Shown: piece after piece, positions 45,550 to 54,900 of the stretch
Position numbering within the stretch: the stretch's first letter is position 1
Layout of the letters: each line of letters opens with the position of its first letter
From: Tulasnella sp. 424
Lineage: Eukaryota > Basidiomycota > Agaricomycetes > Cantharellales > Tulasnellaceae
DNA length: 64,000 bases
Reading direction: 5' to 3'
NCBI GenBank assembly: GCA_019633425.1
Contig: WSUB01000081.1
Coordinates: 118,932 to 182,931 of the forward strand
Translations under genes and position numbers: made by a program
Notes under the pieces: generated by a model
The model's database searches: none
What the model saw: only the letters and a program-made list of their open reading frames with translations
What the model was told of the DNA's origin: nothing

Positions 45550-46682
45550 TCAACAAATGACACATCCACAGGCGTTGTCGTTGGGGTGGCGGTAATAGGG
45601 TCGTGCGGGGAGGGATAGCGGATCATGATATGGATTGACGAATGGATCCGAGCCGTAACCCATAGGTGGAGGGATACCCATTGGTGGAGAACCTAATGGT
45701 GGAGGAGGGCCAAGAGACCTGCGACTTCTGGATCGGGAGAGCTTTCTTCGAACTCGGGGAGGCGTGCGACGACCTTCCAGACTCTGGGTTTGGGAGCTCG
45801 TTTGGCTGAGTCTTCTGCTACTCCTTTTACGGAGGACTGCCGGTTTCGTTTGGTGAGCGGGTGGGGGGATCCCTTGGGGTTGGTACACTTGTCCGCCAAC
45901 CGGTGGCTCGTCCATCATCTCGGAGAACTCTCTCGGAACCGGAGCGAGCTCAGTGTATCCACCGTAGCCATCGTAGCCTCGGAATGTCGGCGGCTCTGGC
46001 GCAAATGAAGGGAGGGGTTCTTCGTAATTAATTGCGGATTCTGATGCCACTCGTCGGTGATGGTTGCGGAACTGCGACCGGGCAATGTGTCCGATGTCGT
46101 TAGTACCATTTCTGTGTCGACTCTCTTGGTACAGATCATGCGGATCCGTGCCCGCGCGAACTGGTTCACGGAATGGTTCCAGCGGTCGTCGCTGCCCCGG
46201 AAAGTCGTCCGCAGCCTCGGCGACGCGTACCCCGTACTTTTGCATCGTAATCGCCGGGGTTGGTAGCTTGACTTTGCGAGGACGATCATCCTCAATGGTC
46301 ACAGCCTGAAGTTTGCCCTAAAGTGAGGTAAAATTAGGTCAGAAGGTAAATTAACCAAGGCCCACCGATCACCGCGTACGTCCAAGTAGAGCTGCCACTC
46401 GCTTTGTAAGATCCAACTGCCCGTCGGTCTGTCGTTCTTGAAGTCCGGAGAGTACAGTTGAAGAATAATCCAGCCACTCCAGTCGAGATCATTGAGCCAG
46501 TGGTCTTCATCTTGTGGTGGAACGTATACGGCGTTATCTCGGGAAACAGCATAATCGTGAACGATATGACGTTTATCTACTCGAGTGGCAACACACTCGA
46601 CCACCTTGTCGCGGAATGTGTTGGATGTCGCTGTGCGCCCTCGGTCGTTGGTAAGCTTCCGTCCTGGAAAGAGAATGGTCAT
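45550..46682 (-). CDS. Basidiomycete protein of unknown function with C-terminal CaaX-like box
   Basis: Two exons on the minus strand, 46380-46682 and 45550-46317, give 356 residues. The first exon encodes a compact, conserved-looking region (HDYAVSRDNAVYVPP, DLDWSGWIILQLYSPDF, GSWILQSEWQLYLD). The second is disordered: Pro/Arg/Ser-rich, with RRKLSRSRSRRS and GPPPPLGSPPMG, then a Tyr/Pro region. The protein ends CGCVIC, a cysteine cluster that includes a C-a-a-X arrangement and an adjacent Cys, so lipidation (prenylation, perhaps palmitoylation) and membrane attachment are plausible. I recognise no named domain. Start: the ATG follows a pyrimidine-rich stretch that could also be a splice acceptor (CTCTTTCCAG), so an upstream exon is possible. 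It is transcribed divergently from the PIN gene. Confidence 0.65.
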
Positions 46683-47485
46683 GAAGGGAGGGTTGAAGGG
46701 GGGGGGGTCTCAGTAGAATGGAGATGGAGAGAGCAAGTTGACGTGCCTTTTCCTGCGGGCTAAGTTGCACAACACGTGTTGTGGGACTCTTGCCCTCCGT
46801 CGGGCACAGCCACTTCCGGTACGTAGTGGTGGCTAGTGAAAGTGATCGATAGACCCTCCAGTGCAACTGATGGGCTTGGAGCGCAGTAGTTCGGCTAGGG
46901 GACACAAAGGGGTATGTAGTCGGAAACCTCCGAAGACTTGGCCAAGCGGGGGAAGAGCGCAATGCTGAACAACCCCCCGTAATGAAGTCGCGTTTGAATG
47001 CATAGTCTGCATCTGTTCTTTTCTACTTCATCTTCGTTTCTGCTGCAAAGGAAGCGGTAATCCAGTTAGTTCCCAACAAAGCCCAGGGAAATGCGAACTG
47101 ACCTCTAAATACAAGGATAGGACGTGTTTCGTGGCGTTAGGACTCGGCCGAAGACGGCAAAGCTGCCCTACGCCGAACAGTCACTACGGTGTAGTATATA
47201 AAGGAAGGAGGATGAGTTGTGAGATGTAATAAAACCTCAATTAGTCTCCCTAAAGCATCATTGTTAAGGACTGTGCAAGTTGAGTCATAACCTGGTTGGC
47301 GAAATGCTCGCATGGAAGTTCGACGATGGGAAATAAAAGCTATGATGATTGCGACGGGGGCAGAGCCTTGGGGGCGTTTTCTATGGAGATTCAGTGGTGG
47401 GAACGAACACCTTGCACAGCCACAAAGTCGCAGCAGTCCAGACATAAAGCTCCCAACACCAACCACCCAACCGGGACACCACCAG
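46683..47485. other. Divergent promoter region between CaaX and PIN genes
   Basis: The two genes start 0.8 kb apart on opposite strands, so the interval carries both promoters. It includes the palindrome ACAACACGTGTTGT near 46769-46782, which contains a CACGTG E-box. No other gene seen. Confidence 0.5.
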
Positions 47486-49047
47486 ATGGATAACAAGGTA
47501 TGCGCCGATTCACCTCTCTCACATCGTATGTATCAACCAGCTCATCACCCCTTCTTGAAGGAGAAAATGTCTAGAGCTCTCGGAACCGCATTCCTCTCTC
47601 ACCAAGTCGCACAGCTCGAGAAGGATGTCTTAAAGGGCAACAACAACGGTCATCATGCAAGGGGCAGCGTGCGGGGCGGAGGATCGGGTCGTGGAGGACG
47701 TGGAGGTCCACGCGGCGGAGGTCGAGGTGGTGGTCGCAACGGAAATCCTCGGCCCCAAGTCGGAACCCCTGGACGAGCTGATGGCAACCAAGACAGCAAC
47801 AGACGGAGCGATACCCAGTGGAGATCCGATCGAAGGACTGCTCAAGACGCTACCCAAGCTAAAGTGGCCGACAGGATTGTCGTCGACGCCAGTGTCCTAA
47901 TCCACGCTCTTGGGACTGTTCGCACCTGGTGTCGGGAGTCGAGCAAGGAGGTTGTCATTATACCTCTTGAGGGTAAGCCCTTCCCACTCACTCCACTTCT
48001 TTTGATGGATCGAAGATCGACTGACATAGACATTCTTCCTTGTTTCTGCCCGTCATTTTGTCCTGGAACTGGCTTCTAGCCCTTAATACCCTCGATCTCC
48101 TTAAGAAGGGCACATCTCGTACAGCCGTTCAAGCTCGCAACGCCTCTCGGCTACTAGAAGCACAGGTTGGAGCCAATCCGCGGATCCTGGTTCAGCAAGA
48201 TCATGGTTACATACCATGGGAAGAAGTCTTTTCCAAAGTCTCTGGAAATCGACTGTCGACTGAAAGCGCAAGTACCGCATCCTCGTCCGGTGACGCAGGA
48301 GCTCGATCCTCCTCAGAGATTTCTCGCACCATACCTGCTGCGATCTCCCTCGGTGCCGCCAAGCGTCTCGGAGAGCCTCCCGAGTGGCTAAAGCGGACAG
48401 TGTGTTGTGCCAAATTCGAGCAACGACGTCCCCGCGACACTCTTGACGGGGAGGCTTCTGGAGATCAGATCAGGACTGTCCTGGCAATCAGTTGTGTTCC
48501 AATTGGGCATCGTGAAACTCAAGATATCCGTTTCAGCGACAGGGCTGCCGGAGCATACACTCGCCAATGGGCAGGCCACGCAGGATTGGAAGTATTGGAA
48601 GTCGAGGCGGAACAGGAAGCCGAGAACGGGGCAAGAAAGACTCAAAGAGGGTCTCGTTTTAGCCGGATCGATGACTCGGATAATGATGTCACTGCTGCAG
48701 ACGGTGCTGCAGATAGTGTTGAAGGGGATATCGCTTCCTCAGGAATGGTTCCTTGGGGAGGCGACTCGGCGGTGGGTGATTCAACCCCACCTGCGAGCGT
48801 TCGTGGAGGTTACCAGTCTGGAATTCACCATCGGAAACCCTCTGGAGAGGGCAAGACGCGAGGGATGGAACCGCCCAGTCCTCGCAGGCCGGTTTATGAC
48901 CACGCACGGGGTGGATACCGCGGGCGCCGTCCAAGTGGAAGCCTGGTTGAAAAGCCTTCTGCGCCGATTCCTCTGACGAACGCAGGTTTCCTACCCGCTG
49001 GCAAAACTATTCGCCTACTCGCTCGTGGTGAAAAACTTGAACCGTGA
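47486..49047 (+). CDS. PIN-domain-like protein with RGG-rich N-terminus
   Basis: Exons 47486-47497, 47561-47972 and 48080-49047; 463 residues. The 12-nt first exon (MDNK) joins in phase to EKMSRALGTAFLSHQVAQLE, the N-terminal pattern I recall for this basidiomycete family. An RGG/Gly-Arg-rich segment (about 35-65) suggests RNA binding. The nuclease-like domain follows: IVVDASVLIHALG carries the first catalytic-type Asp, then VIIPLEALNTLDLLKKGTS, then LLEAQVGANPRI, as in PIN proteins that cut structured RNA. The last third is low complexity and ends IRLLARGEKLEP, a family-like tail that fixes the reading frame; a competing frame of 190 codons overlaps but lacks these blocks. If MDNK is wrong, the start is MSRALG at 47567. 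Catalytic acidic residues were not all located. Confidence 0.75.
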
Positions 49048-49797
49048 ACAATACTTCCACCTTTCTGTTGAGCGGATCGAGCGTCCTATCCTATCAGATG
49101 AGGTGAGCCTCTAGCTATTTCTCTCCGACTGGTTTGAGGTCGAACTAACGTTCAATCAGATGGGCCGACTGTTTTTCTAGTCCATTGCCTGCTGTCATAG
49201 GAAAGCAGGCGTTGTGAAAGCCACGCTTTCTGGGTAAAGCATGTCGCTTGGCAACGTCAAATCGGCCGGCGGCTCAATAACAACCCACGTTAAGAGACCT
49301 TTGGTTGTTATTACAATCGTCCTCTACATGTCTCGGGATTCGTTGTGGTCCACTTTCTAGTTTCCTTGGCGGACTTGATTGACGCCTCATCCACATGCTA
49401 CCTTTCCTATTTCTTCCAACTCTTCCTGTTTCTCTCTCCCTGCCATACTGAAATCTTTCAAGCTCTTTGGATTTGTGCTCTCTCTCGATTTTAGATAGAT
49501 TCTGACGAATTCATGTGGTTGTGATTCAAATGACTATGGGGAGAAGGGCTTGACGCGCCACACATACAAACCCATTAAACCGTGAAAGGGACCGAAGTGT
49601 CCCGTTGACTGCTTCTACTTAAACCACTCACTACCCCCGTCCCCCCTTCTGCCACCTCTACCCATAACGCTTCCAGAGCGGTACTTGTGGACCGAGTGGC
49701 AACTAGCATTCACGACAACCGCTCTCTTTCGAAACGCGTCTTCACTTTCTATCATCCTCAGACACCAGATAGGGGCTTCACAGTCCACACTGCGACT
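49048..49797. other. Intergenic; promoter of FHA gene
   Basis: Pyrimidine-rich sequence with no supported gene; the last 200 bases are the probable promoter and leader of the FHA gene. An in-frame GTG at 49687 extends that frame but is not a credible start. Confidence 0.5.
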
Positions 49798-52218
49798 ATG
49801 GCTACCACCGACGGTACGCTCGTCCTCTTATCTTTTCATGCCTTTCAAAGACCAGCACCTCTGACAGTTGATCACACAGACGGTATTCAGCTTACTATTC
49901 AACTGAACGGATCCTCGTACAGCAGGACCTATCACAAGTCCGACGCCGTTAACAACGTGATCGTATTGGGACGGTTGTCATCCACTTCTCCTGACGTTCG
50001 ATTCCCTGCTTGGAGCTCTCTCGATCATCAGGCTGAAGTAGGAGGATTCATTGTTTCGCCAGGACGGGCAGCCTTTGTGTCACCTGTTATGAGCAGGCAA
50101 CACGCAAGACTCGTGTTCTCGGGGGATAACGAGGCAAGCCTATATCTTATCCGTTCTTCTCCTGTCTTCCCCTCAGCTGCTAACTTCTATCCGCCAACCC
50201 GCGTTCTAGGTGTACATATCCGACCCGCCTAATCACTCCCATCATGGAACGTATCTCTCTCGAAATGGCAGGACATTCCGCGTCGATCAGCATCCCCAGC
50301 CCTTGCAGACGGGCGATATCGTTACCTTTGGCAAGACCGTCCACCGTGGCGGGCAGGTATGTTTCAATATCTTTATTCTGCTTTATCCTTCATCTAATTT
50401 TGCTATACGTCCTACTAGGTTTACGAGCCTCTCAGTGCAAGAGTTCGTATGCTTTCGATGGACACCACTCACCAATCCTTTGCATCATACACGGGGCACG
50501 GCTATTCCTTACCTCCCAATATCGACATTGACGTAGACATCGAAGAGGATCACGAAGTTTACAAAGACGATGAGATCGAAGAGCACCCGTCGACCCATAA
50601 GTTCTACACGGTCCAGGAAGTTCAGGACGATGGAGACGAGGACGGTAGCATCCCCTCCCCACTGTTCCCCCGTGGACCCGACGCGAGGCAGGGCCTACCG
50701 CCTCTTATGCCTGGAGGATTTCACAGCATTCCTGAGGCATCCCCGTTCAGCTTCAACATCTCTCCTCAGTCCTGTCTCTTCGAACCTCCTGCACAGGTAG
50801 CGGGGTATCTTCCCAACGCCCTCTCAAATCCACCCCAGGTCTTTGGTCCGTTTCTCACCGCATCGGGCCAAAGTCCTCTACCACTCCTCGGTTCCATCTT
50901 TCGCGGAGCTCCCCCTTCACTCCCTCCCATCCTTCCTCCGCTCGCTCAATCCCGCGTCCGATCTCCTGCCCCGAATCCAGCCCATCTTGAAGTCATAGAC
51001 GTCGATAAATACGACGAAGAAAGAGAGATCATTGATGTGGATGCCGATGGGTCTCCAGACTCGAGTGTGCGCGAGGCGTCACCCTTCGATGATGACTCGA
51101 GGTCCTCCGTCGAGGACAGCGATTCCGAGTTTCAGACGAATTCTCGATCCGTTTCTCCGGCGACATCAGCGGCGGAATCGGGGAACCTCTCGACGCAGAA
51201 TAGGTCGGAGGAGGAGGTGGAGAAGCTCAAGGATGTCCTGAGGATGGTGAAAGTAAGCTGTTTCGAATTGTAGCATTACCCCGCGCTGATTGTTCTCTCA
51301 ATAGGACTCAACCAACAAGCTCATCGCTTACAAAAACCAATCCAAGCGAAGAATCGTTGCGAATAAGGTTCAACTTGATTCTAAAATCGCTTCGCTTGAG
51401 CAAGATATCACTCTGCTGAGGAGCAAGGTGGAGGCCGAACACCAGGGCTTCTCATCAGTCCTAGAGAAACGCAAAACGGAGGCCATGGAGGATATCGATA
51501 CCAGAAAATCCGGGTTTATGGATGATCTCAACGTATACGAAGACGACGTGACGTATGAGGTCGATCGAGTGATGGACTGCGTTGAAGAGCTGAACGTCAA
51601 GGCAGGCGAAGGAAAGACGAAGGTCGATGAATACGTTGAATGTGCGAAAAGATCTGCTACCCTAGCGAAAGCTAGGATTGACATTGAATTCTTCTTAGCT
51701 GTGAGGAGGCTCAAGGAAGAGTTGGAGGTGGCCCTGCGGGCGCAAATCGACGAAATCAGAGCCAAGGGCGCTGGTGCTGCAGAAGAGATCAACGAGGTAG
51801 GCGGTTCATTGTCACAACAAGTCTATCATTGACATTGGTATCCTCATAGGTTGTCGCCGGCGTGAAACGAAAGCGCGAAGCCTCAGAAGAGGTGGAGGAG
51901 GCTCAGCCCCGTGCCCGCTCTCCTTCTGTCGCAATGTCGATGTCCCCCGAACCCGAATCCGAATCCGAATCCGAACTCAACGCCGCTGAGGTCGAGACAA
52001 CCACCGGGAGGGGGAACATCACTAGCACCAAGGACAACTTGACTCCAGATCCCCTCCCCATGATGGAGGAGCCACCGCATAAGCGCCAAAAGCTGGACAT
52101 GAAGGATGCTCAAGGTGCTCAAGCGGGCAGAATACTTGGCGCGCTGGCTGCTACTACCGTGGCTGTATGCTGGGTACTCGGCAAGATCGGGGAAATGTCT
52201 ACCTTGGGAGACGTGTGA
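49798..52218 (+). CDS. FHA-domain protein with coiled coil and C-terminal tail anchor (Far9/Far10/SLMAP-like)
   Basis: Exons 49798-50133, 50210-50356, 50419-51252, 51305-51796 and 51850-52218; 725 residues. An FHA phosphothreonine-binding domain spans about 50-160: GR at 58-59, SRQH at 99-102, then HHGTYLSRNG and LQTGDIVTFGK. An acidic, disordered middle with Pro-rich blocks follows, then a helical region rich in Glu/Lys/Arg (about 425-610, likely coiled coil). The last 25 residues hold a single hydrophobic segment (ILGALAATTVAVCWVLG), a tail anchor. FHA plus coiled coil plus tail anchor is the plan of STRIPAK subunits (SLMAP, Far9/Far10, Pro45), which act at ER and nuclear envelope and in fungi affect fruiting and cell fusion. 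Intron 1 is GC-AG (GAG|gcaagc); no GT donor fits. An ESESESE run is encoded near 51955. Confidence 0.85.
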
Positions 52219-52674
52219 TGGGTTCCGTCGAATATTCCGCGTACGAGGCTAAGGCGCCTCAAAATCATAATTCACTTCGTTTTTCAAAGAGCTCCGTCGT
52301 CAGTGTCGGCATGTCTTGGTCTGCGTTACGCTCTGGTATCACCCTCCCTTTTTTCTCCGAACCGAAATTACCTTTGTATGGAACTACATATGCTCATGGC
52401 TCCCCTGTCCCGCTTAAAGTCTGTGATCAGAAAGTAGTGATTGATCGTTGTATGTATAAAACCTATTGCAGTTAGTCTCTTCAAGACGAGCGCGTAGAGT
52501 GTATTGTTGCATGGTTGAAGACAATGTTGCTGGTCCGAGTACTGCCCAGCGTACAGTGGTCAACTTGCAGGGAAATCTTGGTGGGCGGCGAACCGGGTTA
52601 GCGCTCGAATTCTAGCAAGATCGTGAATCATTAAAGAACAAAAATATGTAGAACAGTGGTCTGGCTGGCGTCCT
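52219..52674. other. Intergenic between convergent genes
   Basis: Carries the 3' ends of the FHA gene and the minus-strand eight-Cys gene; nothing else recognised. Confidence 0.5.
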
Positions 52675-53599
52675 TTACAAGACAGCAAACGCTGCGACAA
52701 TACCCGCAGCGAGACAAGCGCCAGTCATTTGGACACCGACGCCTGCAGCACCATTGCCGCTTCCGGTGAGACCACCAGTGGAAGTGACGGTAGGCTGGTT
52801 GGTAAGAGCGGCAGACGTAGAACTAGAGCCTCCAGCAACGACGGATTGAGTAGCGCTTGGAAGAGAGGCGGTGGCTGAGGAAGTTGCAAAGGCAGGCGGG
52901 GTGCTGATTGAGGTGATGGCCGAGGTGGAAGAGACAGAGGCCGATGATCGGGCCGAGGTGGAACTCGCGGCTCCGGTGGCTGACAAGGTCAAACTTCCAA
53001 CAGCTGCATGACAGGTCAGCCCACTGAAAACAGAACCCGCAACCTTGAGGGAAGGGGGAGAGAATGCTCACAATGTCCACTGGCCTGGCAACCACTTGTG
53101 TACTCTGCAGTCACCGAGCGCGACGAGGCATGCGAAGAGTGAGAATGGGATAAAATTGACGAATAATCAAAGACGTACGATCCAGAGCGGTCTGCAGGGT
53201 GTCGGCGGAGGTAGGATCGGCCTTGTATTCGCAGGTAGCGCAGGTTTGCAATCCTTTAGCAATAGTAGCCGTGCAAAGGCAGGTGAGATCTGTCGCGCAG
53301 CCCTACAGGTTCGCGACGTCAACAAACAGAAACATATGATGCTCAAACTGCCTGTACATACAGTGATCTGGGTCTCGACGGGACTGCATTCGGTATCGCA
53401 TGATCCGGCCTGGCGGCGAGTAATTTGTGAGCCTGCAGATAGAGCGAGGGGCAGAACTAGTGATGCCGAGACTGTCCGGTGGAAGCCACGTGGAAGCAAT
53501 AGAAAACAAAAGTCAATACCAGAGAAGATAGACAAGTCGACATGACTCTGACATACCAGACACGACGAGGGTGAAGGGGAGGAGAACGGAGCAACGCAT
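52675..53599 (-). CDS. Small secreted eight-cysteine (CFEM-like) GPI-anchored protein, third paralogue
   Basis: Five exons on the minus strand: 53557-53599, 53362-53456, 53179-53302, 53072-53104 and 52675-53003; 207 residues. The signal peptide is MRCSVLLPFTLVVSVLPLA. The Cys module matches the pair at 39.8-42.5 kb: CDTEC then CSPVETQIT has the same spacing to CATDLTCLC, CATC, a DPT turn and YTSGCQ. The third exon is 124 nt and ends in the same phase at GAT|C, exactly as in the first paralogue, so the genes share ancestry. A Ser/Thr/Ala-rich stalk and a hydrophobic tail (CLAAGIVAAFAVL) again suggest a GPI anchor. It has two extra introns, one in the signal peptide. The short fourth exon (33 nt) is the least certain part. 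Confidence 0.78.
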
Positions 53600-53737
53600 G
53601 TCTGGGGAGGATGATGGAGGAAGACAGGGAACAACTATATGCCGCAGCCGTTGGTTGCTATATATGTAAAGAGGAAGCAAAGCCCTGGCGGTGATTACAT
53701 AACTCCGGTCCGTACACACAAGACAATCAAGTACAAT

Positions 53738-54226
53738 CTACGCAGCAAGCTCTTCCGTCTCTTCCACTATTGTCATCAATCTCTGGGTAGGAGATCCTCG
53801 AGGGCTCGTCTGTGTCGATGAATTCGTGGGCGTTGGTGTCTGAACCGCCTCGGCTACCCACACTCTGACGCCGTCTACATCTTCGCCCGACTCGACACGC
53901 TGTCCAAGGTCTCTCCGCAATCCATCCAGCACGACATATTTACCCGCTCCGCTTGGCCGAGGTTCCCGTGGATTTCCTTCCCCGGGGATTCCGGGGACTG
54001 CGTTCGCGCTGGTCTCCCACAATGGGAAAGGCGCCACCGGTTGCGAGTATAAAGCCACCCAGCCGAATTCCCTTTCTTCTTCCATCGCTCCTTTCATGAG
54101 CTCTAACTGGAAGGACAGAGTTTCTCCAGAGTTGCTGTTCTCAGGGAAGACTCCTTCCATTCTGCATAGGACACAATTCCGGCAGTCATAACGCGATGGG
54201 GGAGTATGGAAAGTTGAAACCGACAT
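53738..54226 (-). CDS. Hypothetical single-exon protein, 162 residues
   Basis: An intact minus-strand frame starts MSVSTFHTPPSRYDCRNC, with CRNCVLC giving a C-x2-C-x2-C cluster, continues through a mixed-charge region (MKGAMEEEREFGWVAL), and ends in a Thr/Ser-rich acidic tail (IVEETEELAA). No family is recognised and there is no signal peptide or membrane segment. It lies just upstream of, and on the same strand as, the third eight-Cys gene, with about 140 bases between them. Support rests on length, composition and a start codon in a reasonable context only; it could be spurious. Confidence 0.45.
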   Translation of the reverse strand: MSVSTFHTPPSRYDCRNCVLCRMEGVFPENSNSGETLSFQLELMKGAMEEEREFGWVALYSQPVAPFPLWETSANAVPGIPGEGNPREPRPSGAGKYVVLDGLRRDLGQRVESGEDVDGVRVWVAEAVQTPTPTNSSTQTSPRGSPTQRLMTIVEETEELAA

Positions 54227-54900
54227 CAGCTTTAGGATATGAATGTGAGTGGTTAGAGAGAGTAACAGCGTAATTTAAACCGAGAGTACCCTACTCAGTC
54301 GGGGACTCTGTTATATCACAGCCCTGGTGAGACTGTGTGCAGCACTGAGATCGGCTAGTACGGTCCTGAGTAATGCGTTTCCCCGGGTTTGAACACTAAA
54401 TCCTATTTATGGGCGTGTCCACTACGTAGCAAGTCTCATGTGAGATCGTTCTTTCCAAAGTACAAATAAATAGAAGGACTCATATCTTCAGCTTGACGAT
54501 ATTAGGCTAGTTTATCTCTGGATACGAGGTTCGTCTGACTCAAGCGCCGGTGTTCAGTCCTGGCAGTGCTTGACCCAGCTAATTTTCCCGATGCTTCCTT
54601 ATTAGGGTATATGAGAAAACCGTTCATGTAGCTTGAGCGGTGGCGTATGAAGGTTGATGGCCAGAAGCATGCACGGGTGACAACGACAGTCCGACCTCGG
54701 TAGTCATTCAGGTGATATTCAGAGCCAACGAGAGCTTGAACCCAGTTGATTCGTTGCAGCGGTGGAACGACGATCCGTGTACATTTTATGAATGAGACTG
54801 ATGCATTGGTTAATAACCTCCAGCTTACTTCGCTCCCTGAATTCGAACCGTGTGAGGTCGACCTTGATCGCGAAGGGGTCACCAACAAGCTCTGACGACA
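54227..54900. other. Intergenic; no gene recognised
   Basis: Short frames on the minus strand cross this interval and run antisense into the first exon of the gamma-tubulin complex gene; none has a domain. Probable promoter of that gene. Confidence 0.45.

Noticed and set aside
48407..48976. Alternative 190-codon frame overlapping the PIN gene
   Set aside because: It looks protein-like in places but lacks family blocks. The frame of the PIN gene keeps the ALNTLDLLKK block and a family-like ARGEKLEP end, so this one is a shadow.
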